Source: an uncultured Lachnospiraceae bacterium
Lineage (GTDB): Bacteria; Bacillota; Clostridia; Lachnospirales; Lachnospiraceae
NCBI GenBank assembly: GCA_910579425.1
Contig: CAJTVL010000050.1
Location: 1-28,889, forward strand
Direction of reading: 5' to 3'
DNA: 28,889 nucleotides
The notes below the pieces were generated by a model. It worked only from the letters and a program-made list of their open reading frames with translations, had not been told where the DNA came from and ran no database searches. A program made the translations under genes and the position numbers. Below are positions 1 through 6,856 of the stretch, in pieces; position 1 is the stretch's first letter; every line of letters starts with the position of its first letter.

Positions 1-2
1 AG

Positions 3-392
3 CTGTGCGACGCCCAGGGCAAGACCATCCTGATCTCCAGCCATATCCTCTCCGAGATTGCGCTGCTGGCGGATGATATCGGGATTATTGACAAGGGGAA
101 ACTGCTGGAGGAAGAAAGCCTTGCAGAGCTGGAGAGCAGGAACGGCAAATACATCCGATTTATCCTTTCTGATGCGAATAGGGCATCCAGTTTGCTGGCC
201 CGTCAGTTCAAGGCGCAGGACTATCAGATTGAAGATAAACACACGCTGTTCCTGATGGACACCTCCCTCCCCATGCCGGAGATGATCCGCTGTTTCGTGG
301 AACATGATATTACTGTTTCCGAGGCCCATCTGTGCGAGGACACTCTGGAGGACTACTTCAAGAAGGTGACAGGAGGTGTTGGGATTGCTTAA
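3..392 (+). CDS. ABC transporter ATP-binding protein, C-terminal part (BcrA/LanF-like)
   Basis: This is the 3' end of an ABC ATPase gene whose start lies before the window; the reading frame is open from base 3. The first residues cover the end of the nucleotide-binding domain, including the switch histidine in ISSHILSE and the following LADDIGIIDKGKL, which is typical of the BcrA/LanF bacitracin and lantibiotic immunity class. The remaining roughly 85 residues are the variable C-terminal extension of that class. It would power the two permeases encoded directly downstream, exporting or extracting a peptide antibiotic at the membrane. Its stop overlaps the chosen start of the first permease by 8 bases, so translation is probably coupled. 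Walker A and B are outside the window, so activity cannot be judged. Confidence 0.85.
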   Translation: MCDAQGKTILISSHILSEIALLADDIGIIDKGKLLEEESLAELESRNGKYIRFILSDANRASSLLARQFKAQDYQIEDKHTLFLMDTSLPMPEMIRCFVEHDITVSEAHLCEDTLEDYFKKVTGGVGIA

Positions 393-1170
393 ACTGATCC
401 AGTGTGAGTTTTGGAAACTGAAGCGGAAGCGGTTTGTGCTTCTGGTGGTGCTGGCAGCGTTTCTGTTTCCCCTTCCTGTGACGGCCGTAGCGATGACGCC
501 CCGCATTATGGGGCGCTATGACACGAAAGCCGAGATTTTTGACGCGCTGTTCAGCTTTATCATGGGGTATGGCGTGCTACTTCTCCTGCCCTGCGTCATT
601 GGCGTTCTGGCAACCATGCTGTTCTTTATGGAGCGGGACAATGATACCTTCAAAAGCCTGCGGACCATCCCGGTGACAAGCACACAGATGGTTTTGACAA
701 AAATTATTGTGCTGTTCCTCATGGGTATCCTGTTTTCCCTCGCCTCCACATTCGCCACGATTTTGTGCGGCAGTGTGGTGGCGGAGGTGGGAGGTCTTGC
801 TTACAAGCTGCTGGCGTCTGTTATGTTGGGAATCTTTATCACAGCCGGAACCCTGCCTTTGGTGGTTCTTGTGGTCTTTTTCAGCAGGACCTATATTTTC
901 TCCATCCTTCTGTGTGTATTTTACAGTGTTTTGAGCCTGACGCTGGAGGGCCTGTATAGTATACTCCCTAAAGAGCTCTGCCTGCTGTTCCCCATTCCGC
1001 TGACAAATCTATGGTTTGCTGGTAATATGGCGGACCATGGCATTTCCATGAACCTGACGGAATTAGCGCACCTCATTCCCTCTACCTTTCAGACCGCTGC
1101 CACCTTGAGTGTTATGGCGATTTTGTCGGTACTGCTGATCGACCGCCTGTATAAGAGAAGGGGGGAATAG
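385..1170 (+). CDS. ABC-2 type permease, lantibiotic/bacitracin immunity class
   Basis: A 261-residue membrane protein with about six hydrophobic segments. It opens with a short basic N-terminus containing the EFWKLKRKRF motif, characteristic of MutE/EpiE/BcrB-like permeases. The soluble stretch ERDNDTFKSLRTIPV after the second membrane segment is also typical of these permeases. I chose the TTG at 385 because AGGAGG at 371-376 is then 8 bases upstream; a GTG at 376 would overlap that site. It overlaps the ATPase gene and is followed after 2 bases by a second, related permease. The pair likely forms the membrane channel of a peptide-antibiotic exporter. The exact substrate cannot be told from sequence. 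Confidence 0.82.
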   Translation: MLKLIQCEFWKLKRKRFVLLVVLAAFLFPLPVTAVAMTPRIMGRYDTKAEIFDALFSFIMGYGVLLLLPCVIGVLATMLFFMERDNDTFKSLRTIPVTSTQMVLTKIIVLFLMGILFSLASTFATILCGSVVAEVGGLAYKLLASVMLGIFITAGTLPLVVLVVFFSRTYIFSILLCVFYSVLSLTLEGLYSILPKELCLLFPIPLTNLWFAGNMADHGISMNLTELAHLIPSTFQTAATLSVMAILSVLLIDRLYKRRGE

Positions 1171-1172
1171 AA

Positions 1173-1949
1173 ATGTTTCGGATGATTAAAACCGAGCTTT
1201 GGAAACTGAAACGCTATCATGTCCTGTGGGCCGGTGTTCTTTTGATGGCGCTGTCCGTCTTGCTGGCCCTGTTCAGCTCCACGGCTCAGGATGGCTCTGT
1301 GTGGACCTTTTCCTTTCTGGCGGAGCAGGTTATCAAAAATAATGCTACAACTATCTTTCCTGTATGTATCACCCTGATTACTGGCTATATGATTGCCAGG
1401 GAGGAAAAGGATGATACGCTGAAAAACATTGTGACGATTCCCGTTTCCTACCGCGCTCTGCTGTGTGGCAAGCTGGTGGTCGGCGGACTGGTTTCCGCCC
1501 TGTTCGGGCTGGCCTGCGCGGCGCTGACCGTTCTCGGCAATCTGATTGCGGGATTTCCGGGGCTTACTGTTCCCGCAGTGGTACAGACGGCAGTACAGAT
1601 GAGCTTCAACTGTCTGTGCCTTTATATCGCCGTTCTGCCCATCATTGCGGTTTCCGCCTGTATTTCGGGAGGCAATATGACCGGCGTCATTATTGCCTTT
1701 GTTTACGGTTATGGCGGGATGTTCGCAGCCGGCAGTGTAAAATTGTCCAATCTTTATCCCATAACGGCCAGCCTGGGAATGATTGGATATCGAAGTTATG
1801 ATGTCACCTGGAATACTCCGCTGTGCTGCGGAAGTATGGCTCTGATGATTGCGTTGACGGCGGTCATTCTCCTGACCATGAAGTCCGGCACAGATAGGCG
1901 GTGGTCTGCCAGGAAAAAAACAAAAACGCCCTTGAAAAAGGGTTGGTAA
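1173..1949 (+). CDS. ABC-2 type permease, MutG/BcrB-like
   Basis: A 258-residue polytopic membrane protein with about six hydrophobic helices. Its N-terminus (MIKTELWKLKRYHV) matches the opening of the preceding permease. The motif REEKDDTLKNIVTIPVS also parallels that protein's ERDNDTFKSLRTIPV, so the two genes look like an ancient duplication. It starts 2 bases after the previous stop, with a purine-rich ribosome binding site (AAGGGGGGAA). Together with the ATPase and the other permease it completes a three-gene immunity-type exporter. The C-terminus is short and basic. Family assignment is good; the substrate is unknown. Confidence 0.82.
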   Translation: MFRMIKTELWKLKRYHVLWAGVLLMALSVLLALFSSTAQDGSVWTFSFLAEQVIKNNATTIFPVCITLITGYMIAREEKDDTLKNIVTIPVSYRALLCGKLVVGGLVSALFGLACAALTVLGNLIAGFPGLTVPAVVQTAVQMSFNCLCLYIAVLPIIAVSACISGGNMTGVIIAFVYGYGGMFAAGSVKLSNLYPITASLGMIGYRSYDVTWNTPLCCGSMALMIALTAVILLTMKSGTDRRWSARKKTKTPLKKGW

Positions 1950-1963
1950 TGGAGGATATGAGT

Positions 1964-2356
1964 ATGAAATCTAAGAAAAAAACAGTGTTTGCCATCCTTG
2001 CAGCGGTCATAGTACTTTTGATTGCCGTCGTTGCGTTTACGGTTCCCTCATTGTTTGATGGCAGCAAAGCCACCATCTATTATACACAGATTGACAACAG
2101 CAAAATCGATGAAAACGACTCCAAGGGTGGTGTGGTCAATTTCAAGGGAAACCTCCCGTATTCCTATACGCTCACCTCTTATGATGAGAACGGGAAGGAA
2201 AAAGAGATTACATTTGGAACATCGAAAGAATTGCAGGACGGCGTGTTCATTTCCCAGGAAGTCGTGCCGGTGCGCGGTGTGACTTCTTGGGACGAAGTGC
2301 AGTATGAAGAACTGCCGGAGGCGGTGCGGAGTAAGTATGCCGCGCCAAAGGAATAA
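1964..2356 (+). CDS. YxeA family (DUF1093) exported/anchored protein
   Basis: A 130-residue protein with a basic start (MKSKKKTVF), one hydrophobic segment at about residues 8-28 acting as signal anchor or signal peptide, and a small extracytoplasmic domain with the YYTQID and GNLPYSYTLTSYDENGKEKEI pattern of the YxeA family. The ATG at 1964 has GGAGG at 1951-1955 with 8-base spacing; an ATG at 1949 overlapping the permease stop is the alternative. YxeA proteins often accompany bacitracin-type ABC transporters in Firmicutes, which fits this position as last gene of the operon. The molecular role of the family is not established. Confidence 0.8.
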   Translation: MKSKKKTVFAILAAVIVLLIAVVAFTVPSLFDGSKATIYYTQIDNSKIDENDSKGGVVNFKGNLPYSYTLTSYDENGKEKEITFGTSKELQDGVFISQEVVPVRGVTSWDEVQYEELPEAVRSKYAAPKE

Positions 2357-2640
2357 ATGATTTCTGTTCGGGTCATCTGATGTCTAATGGAAAGGATTCA
2401 AAAGTGTGAAGGCAGTTGGTGAAATCCGAAGAATGGTTATTATGTCTTATTTGCGGAAACGAGACCCATAGTAAAATGTAGATACACCATGATACAAGAG
2501 GCAGGGAGATAATTCCCTGTATGGATTAAGGGGAATCGAATCCGTCCTGGTAGAGGAACATAGATATTTGTAGATTATTCAGCTGAAACTTATTTCATCA
2601 CATAAGAACAGACATGGGCAATGTCTCCATGCAATCATAA
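2357..2640. other. Intergenic stretch without recognisable genes
   Basis: About 280 bases between the YxeA gene and the terminator. I see no open frame with a ribosome binding site, no repeat and no convincing promoter in either direction. Stop codons are scattered in all frames. It may be the remnant of a lost gene. Confidence 0.5.
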
Positions 2641-2692
2641 AGAAGCCAGCGGAACAGATAGCAAAATCTGAGCGCTGGCTTCTTTATTTTTC
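2641..2692. terminator. Intrinsic terminator between convergent genes
   Basis: An 11-bp perfect inverted repeat (AGAAGCCAGCG at 2641-2651, CGCTGGCTTCT at 2673-2683). The loop contains a second small stem (CAGAT/ATCTG). It is followed on the plus strand by TTATTTTTC. It ends the ABC operon and, less strongly, the convergent XRE gene. Confidence 0.8.
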
Positions 2693-2698
2693 GGAATA

Positions 2699-3085
2699 TT
2701 ATTTTTCGTTACTGCAGACAGTTACAGACAAGCGCTCAAGTTCAGGAATGGAGTCTGCTCTAATGAGTGCAGTAGCTGTGGATACAAGGACAGATAAAGC
2801 TTTTTCATCGCAAAGTGGGAGCAGCCTTAACAGCTCCTGGTATGTAGAACCGGTTCTGTCATGGTGATCCTGGAAAATACAATCATCCGCAGAAATATCC
2901 AGTAATCTGCAGATATGGTAGAAATTTTCGATGCTGGGTGAACAGCGGCAACGTTCCAGATCCTTTTGGAAGGATAGGGAATGTTCCAGTAATTCCGCAC
3001 ACTGTGCCTGCGTCAGATGTTTTTTCTTTCTGGCTTTCTTCAGCGCAGCACCGAAGACCTTGGCATCATTGATAGATAAAGACAT
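2699..3085 (-). CDS. XRE/Cro-CI family repressor, Tn916 Orf9-like position
   Basis: A 128-residue protein with an N-terminal helix-turn-helix of the Cro/CI type at about residues 11-65 (FGAALKKARKKKHLTQAQCAELL, with SPSIENFYHICRLLDIS closing the domain). The C-terminal half is uncharacterised. The ATG at 3085 lies 8 bases after AGGAGG; a GTG at 3094 overlaps that site and is less likely. It is divergent from the sigma-like gene at 3521, the arrangement seen for Orf9 and Orf7 of Tn916-type elements. There Orf9 is thought to repress the mobilisation genes. The inverted repeats just upstream are plausible operators. Its direct targets are not shown by sequence. Confidence 0.8.
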   Translation of the reverse strand: MSLSINDAKVFGAALKKARKKKHLTQAQCAELLEHSLSFQKDLERCRCSPSIENFYHICRLLDISADDCIFQDHHDRTGSTYQELLRLLPLCDEKALSVLVSTATALIRADSIPELERLSVTVCSNEK

Positions 3086-3105
3086 TGTGGTCACCTCCTA
3101 TAAGT

Positions 3106-3164
3106 AGTGTAGTGCCACACTTTATAAAAGTAAAAATGGTATAAACACTCTAAAAAGTAGAGTG
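3106..3164. promoter_or_regulatory. Two inverted repeats upstream of the XRE gene, candidate operators
   Basis: Two dyads lie within 60 bases upstream of the repressor start. The first is AGTGT-AGTGCC-ACACT at 3106-3121. The second is a perfect CACTCTA-AAAAG-TAGAGTG at 3146-3164. A TATAAA reading toward the repressor (3122-3127 on the minus strand) lies between them, but a good -35 is not evident. The layout suits autoregulation by the XRE protein. Confidence 0.45.
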
Positions 3165-3176
3165 ATAACCTACTAA

Positions 3177-3240
3177 ACACCCAGACATCTGGTGAACAAA
3201 AAAAACATGGTTCATCAGAGTCTTATTTGGGTGTCTTTTT
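3177..3240 (+). terminator. Intrinsic terminator or attenuator in the divergent intergenic region
   Basis: A long interrupted stem: ACACCCA at 3177-3183 pairs with TGGGTGT at 3228-3234, and an inner TCTGGTGAAC arm pairs with GTTCATCAGA. A CTTTTTT run follows on the plus strand. No plus-strand gene lies upstream within this gap, so it would stop a short leader or small RNA started near the operators. Confidence 0.6.
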
Positions 3241-3357
3241 TGTGCCATGGGAGAGGACGCATGGCAGACATTGGGGAATGGTCTTAAGCCGGGCATCGGC
3301 AGGGGAATTTCGTTAAAAAAATCATAAGTTTTTTGTGGGTAGAGAAGGACCTGAATG

Positions 3358-3374
3358 GTAGTGCATTGCGCTAC
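3358..3374. promoter_or_regulatory. 17-bp near-palindrome, candidate operator
   Basis: GTAGTGCATTGCGCTAC is a dyad with one mismatched pair. Its GTAGTGC half also occurs at 3109-3115, inside the first dyad next to the XRE gene. The shared half-site makes a common regulator possible; this is inference. Confidence 0.3.
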
Positions 3375-3429
3375 TTTTTAGGGGAAGATAGAAAAGATTG
3401 GAAAAAGAACGATTATCTGGGGTGTAAAA

Positions 3430-3505
3430 CGGGTAATGGTTCTTTTTGTATTACCCGATGCCGCTCACCTCCAATTCCAGATTTTGCAACTAAAAATCTG
3501 GAATT
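3430..3505 (+). promoter_or_regulatory. Two hairpins immediately upstream of the sigma-like gene
   Basis: CGGGTAAT at 3430-3437 pairs with ATTACCCG at 3450-3457. A 13-bp perfect repeat, AATTCCAGATTTT at 3473-3485, pairs with AAAATCTGGAATT at 3493-3505 around a 7-base loop. The second is followed by TTTTAGGAGG, so a terminator-like hairpin abuts the ribosome binding site of the next gene. This suggests attenuation or translational control. Confidence 0.5.
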
Positions 3506-3520
3506 TTAGGAGGAAAAGCC

Positions 3521-3928
3521 ATGTGGCATAAAAATAACGGAAAAAGCGAAACAGAAATTATGCAGAATCGTTTTACGGCGTATCTGGCAACTGCAGTGCA
3601 GCGCCGCAGAAATGATTATATACAACAGTTGGACAGGCGCCGGCAGATTGAGAGCCTCACCGAGGATTTCCTGTTTATGCCGGAATGCAGCATAGAGCAG
3701 GACATGTTTCTTGGGCTGCCCATTCTCATGCAGCTGGAGGACAGTGTGCTTCTCCAGGCATTGAAAGAGCTTAGTGAGCGGGAACGGTACATATTTCTTG
3801 CGAGAGTGCTGGACGGAAAGAGTTTTGAAACATTGGCAGAAGAAACCGAGCTGGGATACAAAGGCGTGACGGCAGTGTATTATCGGACAGCACAGAAGAT
3901 CAGAAGAAAGATGGAGGTGACAAAATGA
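3521..3928 (+). CDS. Sigma-70 family-like factor, Tn916 Orf7-like
   Basis: A 135-residue protein with a C-terminal sigma region 4 at about residues 78-131. LKELSERERYIFLARVLDGKSF is followed by a helix-turn-helix (LAEETELGYKGVTAVYYRTAQKIRRK). The N-terminal half has the FTAYLATAVQRRRNDYI pattern found in Orf7-type proteins of Tn916-like conjugative transposons. AGGAGG lies just upstream of the ATG. It shares an ATGA overlap with the next gene, so the two are co-translated. In Tn916-type elements this protein activates excision and transfer genes; here those genes do not follow. Family-level confidence is good; its target promoters are unknown. Confidence 0.78.
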   Translation: MWHKNNGKSETEIMQNRFTAYLATAVQRRRNDYIQQLDRRRQIESLTEDFLFMPECSIEQDMFLGLPILMQLEDSVLLQALKELSERERYIFLARVLDGKSFETLAEETELGYKGVTAVYYRTAQKIRRKMEVTK

Positions 3929-4107
3929 ATTTTAAGGAATTACTGTTACAGGCAAAAGAAGGAAAAGAGGCAGCAGTCATAGATTTATTGGAAATGTATA
4001 AGCCGCTTCTGGTAAAGAATGCCATTGTGAACAACAGATTTGACGAAGACCTTTATCAGGAGCTTTGTATCATACTGTTGAAATGCATTGGCCAGTTCAG
4101 GATGTAA
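3925..4107 (+). CDS. Small helix-turn-helix protein (sigma region 2-like), Orf8-like position
   Basis: A 60-residue protein starting in an ATGA overlap with the sigma-like gene. The sequence LLEMYKPLLVKNA followed by FDEDLYQELCIILLKCI resembles the first helices of sigma region 2. It matches the short helix-turn-helix proteins that follow Orf7-type factors in conjugative transposons. Because the upstream gene carries mainly region 4, the two may act as a split sigma factor. The usual next genes (excisionase, integrase) are missing: a terminator follows within 45 bases. The gene looks intact rather than truncated, but I cannot prove this. Confidence 0.65.
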   Translation: MNFKELLLQAKEGKEAAVIDLLEMYKPLLVKNAIVNNRFDEDLYQELCIILLKCIGQFRM

Positions 4108-4149
4108 AGGAGCAGGCAGGAACAAGGTGGTTTGTGCCATATAAAAAGG

Positions 4150-4182
4150 AAAAGCGCCAGGCGGTATATGCCGGGCGCTTTT
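4150..4182. terminator. Bidirectional intrinsic terminator
   Basis: AAAAGCGCC at 4150-4158 pairs with GGCGCTTTT at 4174-4182, with an inner CGG/CCG. T-runs follow in both directions (TTTTCTG on plus; TTTTCCTTTTT on minus). It separates the plus-strand sigma cassette from the convergent minus-strand array. Confidence 0.85.
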
Positions 4183-4221
4183 CTGAAATACAATCAATGA
4201 ACCTGCACTGTTGGAAAACAG

Positions 4222-4890
4222 TTATTTCTTATAATAATGAATATATAAATTATAATTTCGGGGCTGTGTGAGCATCCGAATCCAGATATAGAGGTGCAAT
4301 GTTTCTGAATACAGATTAAACTCAGAATCGCCTACAGGCTCTGCAAATGTGCAAAGATTCTGCATTGTTCCCAGTGTTTTAAATTCCGGCATACAGAAGA
4401 GGGCATTTTGGAATCGGTCAATCTCTTTGCTCAGATTCTCAGGTGTTGGTTCCTGTTGGCAGTGAAACCAGGTGGTCCACCACCTGTATCCGTCATAATC
4501 AGAGCGGGAATAGGAAATCTCACTGTCAGGCCTTTTCCGTGTATTTTTGTCATCATCCGGATTCTGAAAGATTTCCAGAAAAGCACACCTTGTGGTAAGC
4601 ATCGGATTTTTGCTTTTCTGCAGTTCCTGAAACCGCTTGTCGGATATTCCATACCAGTTCTCAAAAGGCATAACAGCTTTTCCATAATCACGCATGGCTT
4701 CGTCTGATCCGCATTGCTGGCAGATATAGATTTTTGCGTGGCGGCTTAACGAATTAACCATAAGCCGGTCATTCAAAGGATTTCCGCAGCGCAGGCAGAC
4801 CGGTCTTTGACCATTGCCATCCGAAAACCATTTTTTATCTTTCTTCCAGAGTGCCTCCAGTATGTTTTTGGGGTACAATTCGATTTTCAT
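4222..4890 (-). CDS. Hypothetical protein with N-terminal zinc ribbon
   Basis: A 222-residue protein I do not recognise by family. Two CxxC pairs (Cys32/35 in CLRCG and Cys57/60 in CQQCG) look like a zinc ribbon of about 30 residues. The rest is soluble and rich in aromatic residues, with WYGISDKRFQEL in the middle and a Tyr/Asn-rich end. It is the last gene of the minus-strand array. Its ATG overlaps the stop of the DUF4313-like gene by 4 bases (ATGA), indicating coupled translation. A nucleic-acid-binding role is possible from the zinc ribbon only. Confidence 0.7.
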   Translation of the reverse strand: MKIELYPKNILEALWKKDKKWFSDGNGQRPVCLRCGNPLNDRLMVNSLSRHAKIYICQQCGSDEAMRDYGKAVMPFENWYGISDKRFQELQKSKNPMLTTRCAFLEIFQNPDDDKNTRKRPDSEISYSRSDYDGYRWWTTWFHCQQEPTPENLSKEIDRFQNALFCMPEFKTLGTMQNLCTFAEPVGDSEFNLYSETLHLYIWIRMLTQPRNYNLYIHYYKK

Positions 4891-5261
4891 TCGGCATACC
4901 TCTCTTTCCAGTCATGAAGATAGGAAGCATATCCATCCGGGTCAATCTCCTGAAGGATCTCCGGACGGAACCGGTATTCCGGATAACTGCAGAAACCGCT
5001 GCGGCCATAAGTGCCGGTAGGGACTGCCAGGCCGTGCCGGATGATCCATGCAAGGATATCTTCACCATTGTTATTGGTATCAATAAATGCACAGTTCTGA
5101 GGCCGGATAGAGTTCAGATTAACGGTCAGGACATTCCAGGGTTCCGCCTCTCCGTCTTCCCAGGAAGTCATTGTAATAGCGAGGTTGCCTTCCGTATAGG
5201 AAGTAACATTCAGCTGGATCTTATAGGTATTCCCGTATTTCTCCAAATCAAATATTTTCAT
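4887..5261 (-). CDS. DUF4313-like protein
   Basis: A 124-residue soluble protein. The order of motifs (YKIQLNVTSYTEGNLAITM, then NVLTVNL, then FIDTNNNGEDI, then GLAVPTG..GRSGFCSYPEYRF) matches the DUF4313 family as I remember it. That family is common on plasmids and conjugative elements of gut Firmicutes and has no known function. A good ribosome binding site (AAAGGAG) precedes the ATG. It lies 49 bases after the upstream gene and overlaps the next one by 4 bases, so it is an internal operon member. Confidence 0.72.
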   Translation of the reverse strand: MKIFDLEKYGNTYKIQLNVTSYTEGNLAITMTSWEDGEAEPWNVLTVNLNSIRPQNCAFIDTNNNGEDILAWIIRHGLAVPTGTYGRSGFCSYPEYRFRPEILQEIDPDGYASYLHDWKERYAE

Positions 5262-5310
5262 AGTGTCTCCTTTCTTTGGGGGTGTATTGTTTCTTTGCCA
5301 TGTGTTTTTG

Positions 5311-5844
5311 TTATGCTGCTGTTCTGGGCATCTTCTGTGCCGGGAGAAGTATCACTCCTTTTTCCACCTCTGCAGGTATCCATGTATCGTTTTTCCACAT
5401 ACAGCCACTTGCTTCATTATAAAATTTAGGCGCCTTGGGCGGATTCCCAAAACATTCCTCATCCAGATACAGACAGATGTGCTTGTCATAAAAAGGAATA
5501 AGGGCCTGGCGGATCTGCTCTTTCAGTGTCAGGGCAAGCTGGTCGATCTCCTCAATATCCTGTCTCTTAAAAGCAGCCGCGGAGATCTGCTTCAGAATGC
5601 CGGACTGGTCAATGGTTTCCTGGATCAGCGGCTGTGCCTCGTCCATAAAGTCCGCACGGATGCGGATATTTTCCAGCGTGATCTGCTTTACATAGGCTGT
5701 GGCTGTGGACTTGATATTGTGCCGCAGTTCGTCAAAAGGTTTTTTGTATTTGGTTTTTAATACCTCCAGGGATGCCACGGCAAGGTTTCTTTTTAAAAGG
5801 TCAAGATGTTCTTCCAGTGTTTTTCGTAATTCGCTGTTATTCAT
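5311..5844 (-). CDS. Hypothetical protein, helical
   Basis: A 177-residue protein of no recognised family. The first 130 residues are charged and predicted helical (ELRKTLEEHLDLLKRNLA at the start; a second amphipathic block around IEEIDQLALTLKEQIRQAL), so a coiled coil is possible. The last 45 residues contain FYDKHICLYLDEECFGNPP and a Trp-containing end. GGAGG precedes the ATG. There is no signal peptide or membrane segment. It is embedded between other small accessory genes in the same direction. Confidence 0.65.
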   Translation of the reverse strand: MNNSELRKTLEEHLDLLKRNLAVASLEVLKTKYKKPFDELRHNIKSTATAYVKQITLENIRIRADFMDEAQPLIQETIDQSGILKQISAAAFKRQDIEEIDQLALTLKEQIRQALIPFYDKHICLYLDEECFGNPPKAPKFYNEASGCMWKNDTWIPAEVEKGVILLPAQKMPRTAA

Positions 5845-5877
5845 AGGGATACCTCCAATCCTGCAAAATAAGTTTTT

Positions 5878-6423
5878 TTAAAAATCGTCTTCCCACGCCG
5901 GCAGAGTATTTTCCGCCGGATAGGGGGGACTGGTTTCTATTGATGAAACCGGCTCTTCTGTTTTCTGGTCTTCCAGTTGTTTTTCTGCTGCCTTTTGCTG
6001 GCTGCGGACAGCGAGCGCCAGTGCATCTTCGCCTACATCGCTGTATGCCTGTTTCCTGGCTTTCTTTTTACGGCACTTTTCCACAGCGGCGGCATAATCA
6101 TAGCCGATTGCCTTTTGAAATTTATCTGCAATCTCTCTCAGTTTACCTGCGTGGTATTCGTAAGTAGCACGGTGGAAACCAGTCAGCTCCCACTGATCAC
6201 ATACGATATCCAGCATCCGTGTATAGTCCATAAGTGCGTTGATGGTTTTCAGGACATCGCCATAACAGGTTTTCAGCTCATGGGAACCATCCAGATCCAC
6301 ATAGGACAGGGTAAGCTCCTGTTTCTGATATTCGTCTATTTCCGCTGACTGCATCAGTACATGCCCGTAAATTTCCATGGGAAGCTTTGGCATATTGTCA
6401 GCCGGATTATTTTCAGGATTCAT
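5878..6423 (-). CDS. Hypothetical protein
   Basis: A 181-residue soluble protein. I start it at the ATG at 6423 because AGGAGG is 8 bases upstream; the longer frame to 6462 lacks a site. It overlaps the preceding gene by 11 bases. Features are a central helical region (INALMDYTRMLDIVCDQWELTGFH, then YHAGKLREIADKFQKAIGYDY), a basic KCRKKKARKQ patch, and a low-complexity acidic/proline C-terminus ending WEDDF. The acidic WEDDF end is reminiscent of the protein-binding tails of SSB-type proteins, but no OB fold is visible. Function unknown. Confidence 0.65.
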   Translation of the reverse strand: MNPENNPADNMPKLPMEIYGHVLMQSAEIDEYQKQELTLSYVDLDGSHELKTCYGDVLKTINALMDYTRMLDIVCDQWELTGFHRATYEYHAGKLREIADKFQKAIGYDYAAAVEKCRKKKARKQAYSDVGEDALALAVRSQQKAAEKQLEDQKTEEPVSSIETSPPYPAENTLPAWEDDF

Positions 6424-6844
6424 TCCCGGCACCTCCTGACGGTTTTGTCTGCGGGGCCGCAAGCCCGCTTACGATCATCTGGACAGCGGTGCGGTATCCG
6501 CAGATGTAGGATTGCTCTGCTATGGCGCTGTCTCTTTCAGAAACCGCCGCCTGGTACTGCTCAAAGAGCCTTTTGGACTGCCCAAGGGCAGGAAGGAGCG
6601 CTTTCTCCGTTTCCTTCACTTTCTGATCCAGCCTGGATGGAGCCGTTACGCAGCCGTAGATATCCGGCTCATAATGACCATAAAAAAGATTATGTAAAAA
6701 ATCCGGTTCTTCCAGGCCCGTCAGGTTCACGGCTGCAGGCGCCGGCTTTGAAAGTGCTGCGGCGATTTCCTGCAGAGCTTTGATCAGCTCCGGTAACTGG
6801 CGGTTAAAAAAAATACTGCCCATTTTGGTTTCATAAAAATTCAT
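6413..6844 (-). CDS. DUF6809-like hypothetical protein
   Basis: A 143-residue protein. The layout LHNLFYGHYEP, then a long helix with EKALLPALGQSKRLFEQYQAAVSERDSA, then YICGYRTAVQMIV resembles the DUF6809 family of small helical proteins found in Lachnospiraceae elements, here with an added N-terminal 40 residues. AAAGGAG precedes the ATG. It sits 12 bases after the large methylase-helicase gene and overlaps the next one. Function unknown; the family call is from memory. Confidence 0.6.
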   Translation of the reverse strand: MNFYETKMGSIFFNRQLPELIKALQEIAAALSKPAPAAVNLTGLEEPDFLHNLFYGHYEPDIYGCVTAPSRLDQKVKETEKALLPALGQSKRLFEQYQAAVSERDSAIAEQSYICGYRTAVQMIVSGLAAPQTKPSGGAGNES

Positions 6845-6856
6845 TTTTGTCTCCTT

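Noticed and set aside
4851..5429. 192-aa plus-strand open frame
   Set aside because: It lies opposite the DUF4313-like gene and neighbours, which have clear ribosome binding sites and family motifs.
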